Shown: one piece after another, positions 1-8,002 of the stretch
Numbering within the stretch: the first letter of the stretch is position 1
How the letters are laid out: every line of letters begins with the position of its first letter
From: Candidatus Levyibacteriota bacterium
Lineage (GTDB): Bacteria; Patescibacteriota; Microgenomatia; Levybacterales; GWA1-39-11
NCBI GenBank assembly: GCA_018062815.1
Contig: JAGORM010000006.1
Coordinates: forward strand, 1 to 32,064
DNA length: 32,064 nt
Direction: 5' to 3'
Made by a program: the position numbers and the translations under genes
Notes under the pieces: model-generated
What the model saw: the letters and a program-made list of their open reading frames with translations, nothing else
What the model was told of the DNA's origin: nothing
Database searches by the model: none

Positions 1-2757
1 ACCCATAAAAATGGGGAGCTCGAAGAAACAGATAGTCTACCCGCTCTTAGCATAGAGAAGGCTGCAATTCAAGTAATATCAGAGGTTCTAGAACATGGAA
101 CATTAGAGCAACAACAATACGCTATAAGATGCACGCTAGCATTACAGGGTAAACATGAAGAATTAAATAAAATTTTAGAAAAATGTCTAAAGAGTTCAGA
201 ACCCGCTATTAGAAATTACGCAATAGATCAAATATCTATTCTTTCAGAGGGGATGTTCCCTTCAACTGCTCTTTTAGTTTTAGAGAATTACGATGTATTG
301 AAAAATAACCTAGAGAATTCAACAAAAAACGCTTTTTCTAAAAACGTGGCAAAACTATTCATTAGCGGTTCACCATTGGCTTTGGATAATCTTGACACTG
401 TATCTGAAATTTTAGATATTCCAAAAGAGTCTATCTTAAAAATCCAAGAAATCGTTGCGGGATACAAGGAAAAATTTGGGCATCTTCCTTATGTTGATTC
501 ATTAGGCGACTTTCAACAGATACTGCATGTTTCAAAAAATCTTGAGCTATCCGAGCTTGCCCTTGATTTATTTAAAAGAAATGTTAATAGTGATTTGGTT
601 TTTAGAAACATAGATATGCTTATGCAGCAAAAAGATAAAGTGCTTACGGAGATTGATGATATACAGCTCTTTGTTCCTGACTATAAATACATTCCCGTTA
701 TAGGTTATGAAGGAAAAATTCTTATGCCATATGAAGAATTATCGGATACTGACATAAAAGTTTTTGTAAAGACTTTTGAAGAAGTCCACAGAATAAACCC
801 TGTAAGAACAGCTATTGCTGCAAGTAGGCTTATGGATGTACTTTCTGAAACTGACCCACTATTACACGGTCTTCCTAATGCTGAACACTCACAAGAAACC
901 AGAAAACTTTTCCTTGACAGTTTATTGCAAATCTCTGCGTCAGCAAATCTTCCTGAAAATGATCCAAGACAGGCAATAGGCAAATTAGTGGACAATAAAT
1001 ATATGCTACACTACTTAGCACGTCAACCTGAAAAAGCTCAGGAGGTTATAAATCTTCCTGAAACTCAACCTGAATTTTTTACACTCATACAACCAGGGGG
1101 TCCTTTATACTCAAATAGAGAAATTGTATTAAGAGATATCTTCTCAAATGGTCGTGTAGAAAGAAGAGCGAAAGAAATATCATCAGTATTCACAAAGAAA
1201 GTGCCATACTGGAAGCAGCTCTACATGTTTACAAACACACGAATAGGTGACGCGCTTGCTAATGCACAGACTTATTATCCTATTTCTGAAGTTAGTGGTG
1301 TAACATGGACAAGTTTAACTCAACAACATAAGACAGTGAAAGCAGAAAATCCCGACAAAGCTTCACGTCTTGAGGGAATAGTCTCAAACCCTGAGGTTAT
1401 AAGAGAGTTAGTCGAAGGGGAGATTGATACTGTCCCATTTCATGATATAAGCGGCATCTATAAAAAAGTGGTCTTCAGAGACTATCTGAGAAGGTCTATT
1501 GAAACATCGCGTTCCTCCACCGCAAAAGAGTTTGCTGGAGAAAGAAATAGGGAAAAAACTTCGAGCACATTTAAATTCAAGCCAGAAATGTACATTCATG
1601 GTAGCAGACTAGACATTATTGATGACGTGCTCTCAAAAGGAAACCTTCCACAAGAGGCTCTTGGAGAGCGTTCTGGTACTGACTCTTTTCCTTTTCAAGT
1701 CGACTTTTCAAGAGTTACTACAGATTTATTGAACTCACAAGGTAACTCAATTAAGGAAGTAATTGATAAGACTATATCAAAAAACTATGGGGATGGAGTG
1801 TATTATGTGTACGACAGAACAGATACCGATTGGGAACCTGGAAAAGTTGCTTACGGGTACGGAGAAGGACACGCACTGATGCTAGGAGGAGTTCCCTCAA
1901 CAGAGATAGGAGCAATACTTCTTAATAATCCAGAAATTCAATTTGATATTACAAGAAACGCTATTCTTGAAAACGGAATGTACATTCCGGTTTATGCTTT
2001 TGACGGTAAGTTATTATTTTCACCTGAAGAATATGACCAGAAACGACAAGATCTTAATCTAGATGTTCCAGTAGAACTCTGGGACTATTCTCTTAAAACA
2101 GGAGAGCAAAAAGGCAGTAATCCCGGAGCTGAATTCACCATACCCACTAAGACAGGCCCAGAGAAGTACTATGTAAAATACGTTGAAAGAGATGAACTTG
2201 ATCACTTATGGAGTGAGCAGTTAGCAGATAATCTTTATAGAATTTTAGATATTCCTGTTCCTGAAACTAAGATTGTTAAAATTAACAATTCTTTTGGTCA
2301 TGCCTCCAAATTGCTACCTATTGACGATACCAGTGAGCGACCAGGTCTCAAAGAGGGTTTTATAGCAGATTCACTGCTGGCCAATTGGGATGCTGTGTAT
2401 AACCAAGGAAACAACATTGCATCTGGCGGGGAAACCTACAGGATTGATAATGGAGGTGCTTTACAGTTTAGAGCCAGGGGTCAAAGAAAGGAAGATATAT
2501 TCTTTAGTAATGTTACACGTGAAGTTGAATTTGGAACAGATAGACAACGTCTTGGACTTGGAATGAGACAGGAATACCCTGACCTTACAGATGAAGATAT
2601 TAAAACTCAAACTACAATTCTAAAAGAAAAATTAACTGATGATGAAATAGAAAAACAAATAAATTCCGTAAGACTTCCTTCCTCTGAAAGAGAGATGCTC
2701 TCAAAAGTACTCAGAGAAAGAAGGGACTATATTATTGATAGGTTTTCTTCTTTATAG
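1..2757 (+). CDS. Large multidomain protein, 5'-truncated by window: helical repeats + possible ART-like domain + kinase-fold domain
   Basis: The frame is open from base 1, so the gene starts outside the window; the ATG at 253 is internal and 918 residues are visible. The first ~110 residues look like HEAT/ARM-type amphipathic helix pairs, followed by a mostly helical region to about nt 1550. A middle domain (about nt 1585-2060) has MYIHGS (His codon 1597-1599), a GVYYVYDR strand and GGVPSTEIGAILL (Glu codon 1903-1905), an order that recalls His-Tyr-Glu ADP-ribosyltransferases; this is a guess. The C-terminal domain (about nt 2130-2757) has a kinase-like series: VKY Lys (2176-2178), a Glu in the next helix, NWD (Asp 2389-2391) with a later NN, and RIDNGGAL (Asp 2446-2448) in the DFG position, as in HipA/actin-fragmin-kinase-like proteins. 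No signal peptide can be assessed. It converges on dnaB. Substrate unknown; the kinase-fold call is moderate. Confidence 0.7.
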   Translation, partial: THKNGELEETDSLPALSIEKAAIQVISEVLEHGTLEQQQYAIRCTLALQGKHEELNKILEKCLKSSEPAIRNYAIDQISILSEGMFPSTALLVLENYDVLKNNLENSTKNAFSKNVAKLFISGSPLALDNLDTVSEILDIPKESILKIQEIVAGYKEKFGHLPYVDSLGDFQQILHVSKNLELSELALDLFKRNVNSDLVFRNIDMLMQQKDKVLTEIDDIQLFVPDYKYIPVIGYEGKILMPYEELSDTDIKVFVKTFEEVHRINPVRTAIAASRLMDVLSETDPLLHGLPNAEHSQETRKLFLDSLLQISASANLPENDPRQAIGKLVDNKYMLHYLARQPEKAQEVINLPETQPEFFTLIQPGGPLYSNREIVLRDIFSNGRVERRAKEISSVFTKKVPYWKQLYMFTNTRIGDALANAQTYYPISEVSGVTWTSLTQQHKTVKAENPDKASRLEGIVSNPEVIRELVEGEIDTVPFHDISGIYKKVVFRDYLRRSIETSRSSTAKEFAGERNREKTSSTFKFKPEMYIHGSRLDIIDDVLSKGNLPQEALGERSGTDSFPFQVDFSRVTTDLLNSQGNSIKEVIDKTISKNYGDGVYYVYDRTDTDWEPGKVAYGYGEGHALMLGGVPSTEIGAILLNNPEIQFDITRNAILENGMYIPVYAFDGKLLFSPEEYDQKRQDLNLDVPVELWDYSLKTGEQKGSNPGAEFTIPTKTGPEKYYVKYVERDELDHLWSEQLADNLYRILDIPVPETKIVKINNSFGHASKLLPIDDTSERPGLKEGFIADSLLANWDAVYNQGNNIASGGETYRIDNGGALQFRARGQRKEDIFFSNVTREVEFGTDRQRLGLGMRQEYPDLTDEDIKTQTTILKEKLTDDEIEKQINSVRLPSSEREMLSKVLRERRDYIIDRFSSL

Positions 2758-2790
2758 CATAGTACTATAAATTGCCTGCATTCTTTTTAT

Positions 2791-2814
2791 GAATTTTCAA
2801 TTCTAATTTTCTTT
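2791..2814. terminator. Weak hairpin between convergent genes
   Basis: A 5-bp stem GAATT/AATTC with a 3-nt loop (2791-2803) is followed on the + strand by a T-rich run. It lies in the 68-bp gap between the convergent large gene and dnaB, where a terminator is expected. The stem is short and AT-only, so the call is weak. Confidence 0.25.
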
Positions 2815-2825
2815 ATGGGTTAACT

Positions 2826-4166
2826 TTAATTTTGAAGCGGAGGCGGAGTGTCTTCTCTTTTTCCTTCTATATTATAAAATCTAATCCTGTCTCCCCTAAA
2901 CAATAAATCCTTTTCCCCAACAGGACCGTTTCTGTGTTTGGCAATATTTATGGAAACAATTCTTTGAGAAGAAAATTCCTCGTCTTTTGTGTACAAAAAC
3001 ATAACTACGTCTGCATCCTGTTCTATTGCTCCTGATTCGCGAAGATCCGCAAGCTGTGGCTTTCGCTCTCCTCTGTGCTCTACTGCACGGGACAACTGAG
3101 AAACTGCTATAACCGGAATTTTAAGCTCACGTGCCAAATTTTTTAAATTTTGAGAAACATATGATACTTCTTGCACACGGTTTTCAAACCTCCTACCAGG
3201 ATTAACCAACTGCAAATAATCAACTATTAATAGCTTAAGGCCAGATTCTGCCTGCAATCTTCTCGCTTTTGTGCGTATCTCAGCAATTGAAATTCCCGGT
3301 GTGTCGTCTATAAAGATTGGAGCTTCAGCGAGTTCTCCCATAGCTGTTGAAAGTTTTTCAAAATCATCTTCAGAAAGCCTCCCTGTCTTTAGTCTCCATG
3401 CGTCTATATCCGACTGCGACACAAGAAGCCTATCAACAAGTTCTTCTTTACTCATTTCCAAAGAAAACACACCTACTGGAAGCTTTGAGTGAATAGTAAT
3501 GTGCTGTGCAATATTTACAACAAATGCAGTCTTTCCCTGTCCCGGACGAGCTGCAAGAACAATTAAATTAGAAGGCTGTAATCCTGAAAGTAAAAAATCT
3601 AAATCAACAAATCCTGTCTCTACACCACGAAATCTCCCCCCGTCTTTTTGAAGCTGATCAAGTCTGTCAAAGCTTTCAGCAAGCGAATCTTTAATATGTA
3701 TAAATCCTTGTTTTATACGCTCTTGACTTATTTTAAAAACATCTTGCTCAACTTTATCAAGAACCTCCGGCGTTTCTCCTTCTTCAGAAAATGCCTGCTC
3801 AGTCATATGTCCAGCAAGCGTAATAAGCCTTCTGCGCACATATTTTTCCCTCAATATGCCTGTGTAGTGTTCTATGTTTGAAGCTGTTGGAACTGCATTT
3901 ACAAGCATTGTAAGGTAAGACGCACCCCCAACTTTTTCATACATCTTACGCGCCTTCAATTGACTAGTCAGAGTGACTAAATCAATGGGTTTTCTTGCTT
4001 CATATAGCTCCACCATTGCCAAAAATATCTCTGAGTGATTATCGTCATAGAAGTAGTCTGCTTTAATAAGTTCTGAGCCTAATGTAGCTGCCTCTTTATC
4101 AATGAGAATACAACCTAATACGGCTTGTTCTGCATCTGTGTCATGAGGCGGAATTCTTTGTGGCAT
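2826..4166 (-). CDS. dnaB: Replicative DNA helicase DnaB
   Basis: This is the hexameric 5'-3' helicase that unwinds DNA at the replication fork. Its 446 residues are the normal family length. The N-terminal primase-interaction domain (about 1-150) starts with the typical PHDTDAEQAVLGCIL. The RecA-like domain follows, with Walker A ARPGQGKT at 206-213, the Walker B-like LLIVDYLQL at 312-320 and the C-terminal motif with SQLSR (356-360), QLADLRESGAIEQDAD (371-386) and KHRNGP (410-415). The gene starts 8 nt after the stop of the upstream metallo-beta-lactamase relative, with no Shine-Dalgarno in the gap, so it is probably co-transcribed with that gene. No intein or truncation is seen. Confidence 0.97.
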   Translation of the reverse strand: MPQRIPPHDTDAEQAVLGCILIDKEAATLGSELIKADYFYDDNHSEIFLAMVELYEARKPIDLVTLTSQLKARKMYEKVGGASYLTMLVNAVPTASNIEHYTGILREKYVRRRLITLAGHMTEQAFSEEGETPEVLDKVEQDVFKISQERIKQGFIHIKDSLAESFDRLDQLQKDGGRFRGVETGFVDLDFLLSGLQPSNLIVLAARPGQGKTAFVVNIAQHITIHSKLPVGVFSLEMSKEELVDRLLVSQSDIDAWRLKTGRLSEDDFEKLSTAMGELAEAPIFIDDTPGISIAEIRTKARRLQAESGLKLLIVDYLQLVNPGRRFENRVQEVSYVSQNLKNLARELKIPVIAVSQLSRAVEHRGERKPQLADLRESGAIEQDADVVMFLYTKDEEFSSQRIVSINIAKHRNGPVGEKDLLFRGDRIRFYNIEGKREDTPPPLQN

Positions 4167-4174
4167 GATAAGGA

Positions 4175-4672
4175 CTAGCTAAGAATAAATGTTTTTCCTA
4201 ATATTTCTGCGGTTTTTTTAATATTTATCTTTGCAGTAGTCTCTTGGTTGTCTGATTTAATTGTAGCCAAAGCTAAATCACCATAAACTACAATACATTT
4301 TGAGTTAATAGGACCTAAGACATCATCCTTAAACTCACCTATAACTTTTACTATTACACAATCAAACTCCTCATCATCAGGAATTGAGACGACACTAGCG
4401 GATGTAGCAATAGCAATTCGACTCTGTTCATATATATAGTAAAGTATTCCTTCCTTTACCTCTTTGCTTGTTATGCTTATGCCACCTACTTCATATTCTC
4501 CGGGGCCTGATACGATAAGTCTTGTACCTGATACTTTATCAATACTCAAACTATCTTGTGACTGTGTCGCTAGAATTATCTCAGCATCAACCTTAACTGT
4601 TGGATCCAGAACAATTGAAGCGTTCTTTCCTTTAATCTTTATTGTAATGTCAGAAAGTTTTGATATTTCCAT
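4175..4672 (-). CDS. Metallo-beta-lactamase-fold protein lacking the metal site
   Basis: The 165 residues contain VSGPGEYEVGGISI, a signature of UlaG-like/PF13483 metallo-beta-lactamase-fold proteins, and the alternating short beta-strands expected of that fold. The HxHxDH zinc motif is absent and the sequence has no histidine at all, so hydrolase activity is unlikely. At 165 residues it is also shorter than active family members (usually over 200). It is the first gene of a likely two-gene operon with dnaB, 8 nt downstream. The role is unknown; a structural or regulatory role beside the replicative helicase is only inference. Confidence 0.65.
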   Translation of the reverse strand: MEISKLSDITIKIKGKNASIVLDPTVKVDAEIILATQSQDSLSIDKVSGTRLIVSGPGEYEVGGISITSKEVKEGILYYIYEQSRIAIATSASVVSIPDDEEFDCVIVKVIGEFKDDVLGPINSKCIVVYGDLALATIKSDNQETTAKINIKKTAEILGKTFILS

Positions 4673-4684
4673 TGGTTTTTCATA

Positions 4685-4738
4685 CTATCATAAAACTCAC
4701 TTCCTTGACAAGTAATACAATTTGTCCTATCATAAAAC
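4685..4738. repeat. 12-bp direct repeat in divergent promoter region
   Basis: CTATCATAAAAC occurs exactly at 4685-4696 and 4727-4738, with starts 42 bp apart (about four helical turns). The last eight bases, CATAAAAC, occur a third time at 4764-4771 just before the ATG at 4772. The repeats sit between the divergent genes starting at 4672 and 4772, and the second copy overlaps the proposed -10 box TATCAT. Confidence 0.5.
4705..4733 (+). promoter_or_regulatory. Promoter for the 4772 gene
   Basis: TTGACA (4705-4710), a 17-bp spacer and TATCAT (4728-4733). The ATG lies 38 nt downstream, so this transcript would have a short leader, unlike most promoters here. A second option, TTGTCC (4722-4727) with GATACT (4745-4750), is also 17 bp apart and closer to the start. 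Confidence 0.5.
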
Positions 4739-4771
4739 CTCTGCGATACTGATTCTCTCCTGCCATAAAAC

Positions 4772-5194
4772 ATGAAAGAACGAATTGTCATTATTTTTAT
4801 TGCTGTAACATTAGGGCTTCTGGTAACAACAATAGGATTCTTCCTGTATGAAACCTCGAAGCCAAATAAGGAAATAAAACCTGATCTGACAAAAAAAGAA
4901 AAAACTGAACCGCAACCTAGTGGAAAAACAAAATTAACAATTCTTTCTCCTAAAGATGAGGCCGTTACAACAAACAGAACAATTCAAGTAAAAGGAATTA
5001 CTGATTCTCAAAACACCGTTATTATTTCAACAAACTCTGAGGATGTTGTAGTAAGTCCCACAAGCGAAGGAGAATTTACTGCTACAATCACTATAGATGC
5101 AGGTGAGAATAAGCTGATAGTCAGAGCTATTGACACATCAGGGGAAACGGAAGAAGTCATACAAACAATTTCTTTTTCATCAGATTCACTTTAA
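4772..5194 (+). CDS. Membrane-anchored protein with an Ig-like extracellular domain
   Basis: The 140 residues begin with a single hydrophobic segment (about 5-27, IVIIFIAVTLGLLVTTIGFFLY), so the protein is anchored or exported. A lysine-rich linker follows, then one beta-sandwich-like domain (about 52-135) with LTILSPKDEAVTTN, IQVKGITDS and ENKLIVRAIDTSGE, the pattern of bacterial Ig-like/glucodextranase-B-type domains. Such domains usually act as spacers or adhesion modules on the cell surface. The gene probably forms a pair with the next one, whose ATG comes 4 nt after this stop codon. No catalytic motif is seen. Confidence 0.7.
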   Translation: MKERIVIIFIAVTLGLLVTTIGFFLYETSKPNKEIKPDLTKKEKTEPQPSGKTKLTILSPKDEAVTTNRTIQVKGITDSQNTVIISTNSEDVVVSPTSEGEFTATITIDAGENKLIVRAIDTSGETEEVIQTISFSSDSL

Positions 5195-5198
5195 CTAT

Positions 5199-5972
5199 AT
5201 GAAAAAAATATTTATTATTTTGGTAATATTGCTTGGAACAGTTTCTATTATTCCTACTTATTCTTACTCCCAGGGAGCAACCTCATCTGCATCTACTGCC
5301 CCATTGGATGAATCCGAGATGAAAAACGTAAAAAAAATTATTGATCTCGTAGCAAGCAGCTCTGCAGAACAAAAAACAACTTCTAAAGCAGGGGTTATCG
5401 GCGCAGTTCAAGAGGTAAATAATACATCCATAAATATTAAAACAATTAATGGCGCAAGTAGAATCATAGACATTGATGAAATAACAAAGTTTTCAGACCC
5501 AAACTCAAAAACCTTTGGTATATCTGATATCACAGTTGGGGAAACTATAGGCATCATCGGAATATTAAATAAGGTTTCAAATCATATTTTAGCGCGCTCC
5601 GTTGACAGGCTAGATACATTACCCATATTTTTTGATGGTGTTATAACTGCAATCAATAAAGGCAATTTTCAAATTACAGCTGTGGACAAAAATGGAAATG
5701 AGAAAATTCTGGATGTACAAACAACAACAAAAATATTTTCGTATACTAAAACTGAAGGGATGATTAAGGCGGGATTTAGCAAGGCTATTATTGGTGAGCG
5801 GGTTTTTGCCGCCGGTTTTCCTGACGGAAAAATTAAAAACCAAATTGCATCAACTCGAATTGTTCTACTTAAAAATACCGCATTATCTTTGCAAATGAAA
5901 AAGTATCAAGGAACAATAATAAGCCCTAAACAAACCCAGACTCCTAACCCAAGTATAAGCAGCTCCCAATAA
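5199..5972 (+). CDS. Exported protein with repeated small beta-domains
   Basis: The preferred start is the ATG at 5199, because MKKIFIILVILLGTVSIIPTYSYS is a good signal peptide; an in-frame ATG at 5130 would lie inside the preceding gene and precede the signal. The 257-residue product then has two similar units (about residues 60-130 and 135-210), each with a strand pattern around GVIGAVQEVNNTSINIKT or GVITAINKGNFQITAV followed by a VGE/IGERV turn. This resembles DUF5666-type OB-like repeats, but the family assignment is tentative. The tail is Thr/Ser/Gln/Pro-rich. It follows the Ig-like protein by 4 nt and ends 6 nt before the convergent cysS stop. Confidence 0.65.
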   Translation: MKKIFIILVILLGTVSIIPTYSYSQGATSSASTAPLDESEMKNVKKIIDLVASSSAEQKTTSKAGVIGAVQEVNNTSINIKTINGASRIIDIDEITKFSDPNSKTFGISDITVGETIGIIGILNKVSNHILARSVDRLDTLPIFFDGVITAINKGNFQITAVDKNGNEKILDVQTTTKIFSYTKTEGMIKAGFSKAIIGERVFAAGFPDGKIKNQIASTRIVLLKNTALSLQMKKYQGTIISPKQTQTPNPSISSSQ

Positions 5973-5978
5973 CAAGAA

Positions 5979-7379
5979 TTATATTTTCTTAATAATAATT
6001 GTCTTCTTCTTTTTTCCATCTATCAACTCGTCCTTTACGACATATCCCATTTTTTCAATTCTGTTTCTCAAATGATCTGCTTGGGTATATTGTCTATTGT
6101 GACGTAAAAAATCTCTATCTTCAGCAAGTTTTAACACTCGTGGTGGAATCTTATTCATGAGCTTTGCATTTTCAAAAATATCTAACCCCAAAACTTTATC
6201 CATCTCTCTAATTGTTGCTGCCTTATGTGATAACGCGACCTTAGGAGTTCTGAGTAATTCCCAAAGAATGGAAAGTGCCTTGGGCATATTTAAATCCTGA
6301 CCGAGTGCGTCAAAAAAATCACGCTCATACTCAATATCTGCATCTTTATGAATTTCAGTAAACACTGAGGCTGCCTCATAGATTTTATACAACGCACTAG
6401 TTGCTGCCTCCAAAGCTTCCCATGTAAAGTTCATTTCTGCCCTGTAGTGAGTCTGAAAGGTTAAATAGCGGAAAGCCAAGGGGCTGAATCCTTTATCTCT
6501 CAGGTCTTTAACGGTATATATATTTCCAAGAGACTTACTCATTTTCTCACCATCAACTCTTAGAAACTCGTGATGAATAAAAAAGCGGACAAATTCCTGT
6601 CCCGTTGCACATTCAGATTGGGCAATTTCATTTGTGTGATGAACGCTAATATGGTCTACGCCACCCGTGTGGATATCTATTGTTGGTCCAAGATAACGCA
6701 TCGCCATAGCACTACATTCTATATGCCACCCCGGAAATCCTTCACCCCAAGGTGAATCCCATCTTAAAACGTGGTTAGCAAACTTTCCAGTTGTAAAAAA
6801 CCATAAGGCAAAATCTGCCGGATTCTTTTTTTGCGAATCTACTACTACTTCTTGTCTTGACCCTGCAATCTTATCATCAAGATCTTGCCTTGAAAGCTTT
6901 GTGTATCCAGGAAATTTAGCAACATTAAAATATATTGCCTGTGTTGTTTCGTAAGTAAATCCTTTAGCTGTAAGCTCTTCAATGAGAGCTATTTGATCCG
7001 GAATATGTTCTGTTGCACGCGCAATTACAGTAGGTCTTAATACATTTACCAAAGCTATCGACTTTAGAAAATCATCTTCAAACAATCTTGCAACTTCCAA
7101 AACTGTCTTTCCAAACTTCTTTGCCCCCTTCTCCATTTTGTCCTCACCAAAATCTGCATCGGATGTCAGATGACCAACATCAGTAATGTTCATGACATGT
7201 TTAACCTCCCATTCGCGCTCCAAAGTTCTCCTTAGAATATCATCTCCTATATACTTACGAAGATGTCCTATGTGGGCATAATCATACACCGTTGGACCAC
7301 AGGCGTACATTTTCACCATCTTCCCATCTAACGGTTCAAACTCTGAAATTGTATGAGTAAGTGTATTGTAAAGTCTCAT
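5979..7379 (-). CDS. cysS: Cysteinyl-tRNA synthetase
   Basis: This class I synthetase charges tRNA-Cys with cysteine. The 466 residues are the normal length. It has the zinc/cysteine-binding start MYACGPTVYD (Cys27), the HIGH-type motif HIGH-like HIGHL at 36-40, the zinc ligand region GWHIECS (Cys222) with HHTNE (247-251), and the KMSKS loop at 279-283. The C-terminal anticodon-binding helical region is present. The gene has its own -10 box 7 nt before the ATG. It converges with the exported protein gene at 5972. Confidence 0.97.
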   Translation of the reverse strand: MRLYNTLTHTISEFEPLDGKMVKMYACGPTVYDYAHIGHLRKYIGDDILRRTLEREWEVKHVMNITDVGHLTSDADFGEDKMEKGAKKFGKTVLEVARLFEDDFLKSIALVNVLRPTVIARATEHIPDQIALIEELTAKGFTYETTQAIYFNVAKFPGYTKLSRQDLDDKIAGSRQEVVVDSQKKNPADFALWFFTTGKFANHVLRWDSPWGEGFPGWHIECSAMAMRYLGPTIDIHTGGVDHISVHHTNEIAQSECATGQEFVRFFIHHEFLRVDGEKMSKSLGNIYTVKDLRDKGFSPLAFRYLTFQTHYRAEMNFTWEALEAATSALYKIYEAASVFTEIHKDADIEYERDFFDALGQDLNMPKALSILWELLRTPKVALSHKAATIREMDKVLGLDIFENAKLMNKIPPRVLKLAEDRDFLRHNRQYTQADHLRNRIEKMGYVVKDELIDGKKKKTIIIKKI

Positions 7380-7386
7380 GAGGTCA

Positions 7387-7415
7387 ATTGTATCAAATCT
7401 GCACTAGTATTACAG
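7387..7415 (-). promoter_or_regulatory. Promoter of cysS, near-leaderless
   Basis: On the minus strand CTGTAA (7410-7415), 17 bp, TACAAT (7387-7392), then 7 nt to the ATG. The -35 is weak but the -10 position matches the other genes of the window. Confidence 0.45.
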
Positions 7416-7424
7416 TAGCTTTCC

Positions 7425-7928
7425 TTACCGAGGGTTAAAAAGTAGGTTATGTTTTTTTTCACGTGCATCTAAAATGCGCTCATACCGGGCAAAAATCTCA
7501 TTAGCAATATCTGGGGAAATATCTTTTTTATCCACATATCCGTAAATAGAAGTATATCTACCGTTACAGGATATGTGTCTTTGAATATTTACATATTGGC
7601 CGTTTAGCTCACCTTTTATATGCGTTTTTTCTTCACTATCGTAATGCATTATACCTTTAAAATAACTAACGTCTTTTATGTCCTCTAATAATTCTTTGTC
7701 TCTTGCTATTCTTGATGCTTCCTGAGCAATAGTCTCAAGTTCCTTTTTAGATCTTTGTATGTCCCAAAAGTTTATGACTCTACGCTTCAGGGAACCTGAA
7801 AGACTATCAAGCCTTTCTGCTACATCAACTGCCTCCCCTATTGTGACGTTTAGAGCGTTATCCAACTCACGCTTTTGACGCATATTCGCGTATGTATAAT
7901 CTTTTCCGCCTCCTGCTTCTATACCCAT
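7425..7928 (-). CDS. Hypothetical cytoplasmic protein, 167 aa
   Basis: I do not recognise this protein. Residues about 15-100 are strongly charged and helical, with a likely coiled-coil stretch (SLKRRVINFWDIQRSKKELETIAQEASRI, broken into short motifs here: RRVINFWDI and KKELETIAQEASRI). The C-terminal half looks mixed alpha/beta, with GELNGQYVNIQRHI and YTSIYGYVDKKDI. There is no signal peptide or membrane segment. A textbook promoter (TTGAAA-17-TATAAT) 8 nt before the ATG strongly supports expression and this start. It ends 45 nt before cysS, which has its own -10 box. Confidence 0.6.
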   Translation of the reverse strand: MGIEAGGGKDYTYANMRQKRELDNALNVTIGEAVDVAERLDSLSGSLKRRVINFWDIQRSKKELETIAQEASRIARDKELLEDIKDVSYFKGIMHYDSEEKTHIKGELNGQYVNIQRHISCNGRYTSIYGYVDKKDISPDIANEIFARYERILDAREKKHNLLFNPR

Positions 7929-7936
7929 AAATATGG

Positions 7937-7965
7937 ATTATACCTATACTATGGGGATATTTCAA
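7937..7965 (-). promoter_or_regulatory. Leaderless-type promoter of the 167-aa gene
   Basis: TTGAAA (7960-7965), 17-bp spacer, TATAAT (7937-7942), then 8 nt to the ATG at 7928. With a usual start 6-8 nt after the -10, transcription would begin at or next to the start codon. Confidence 0.75.
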
Positions 7966-8002
7966 TTGTATTATGTTTAAAGCTTTTTCTACTACTCTAT
8001 TA

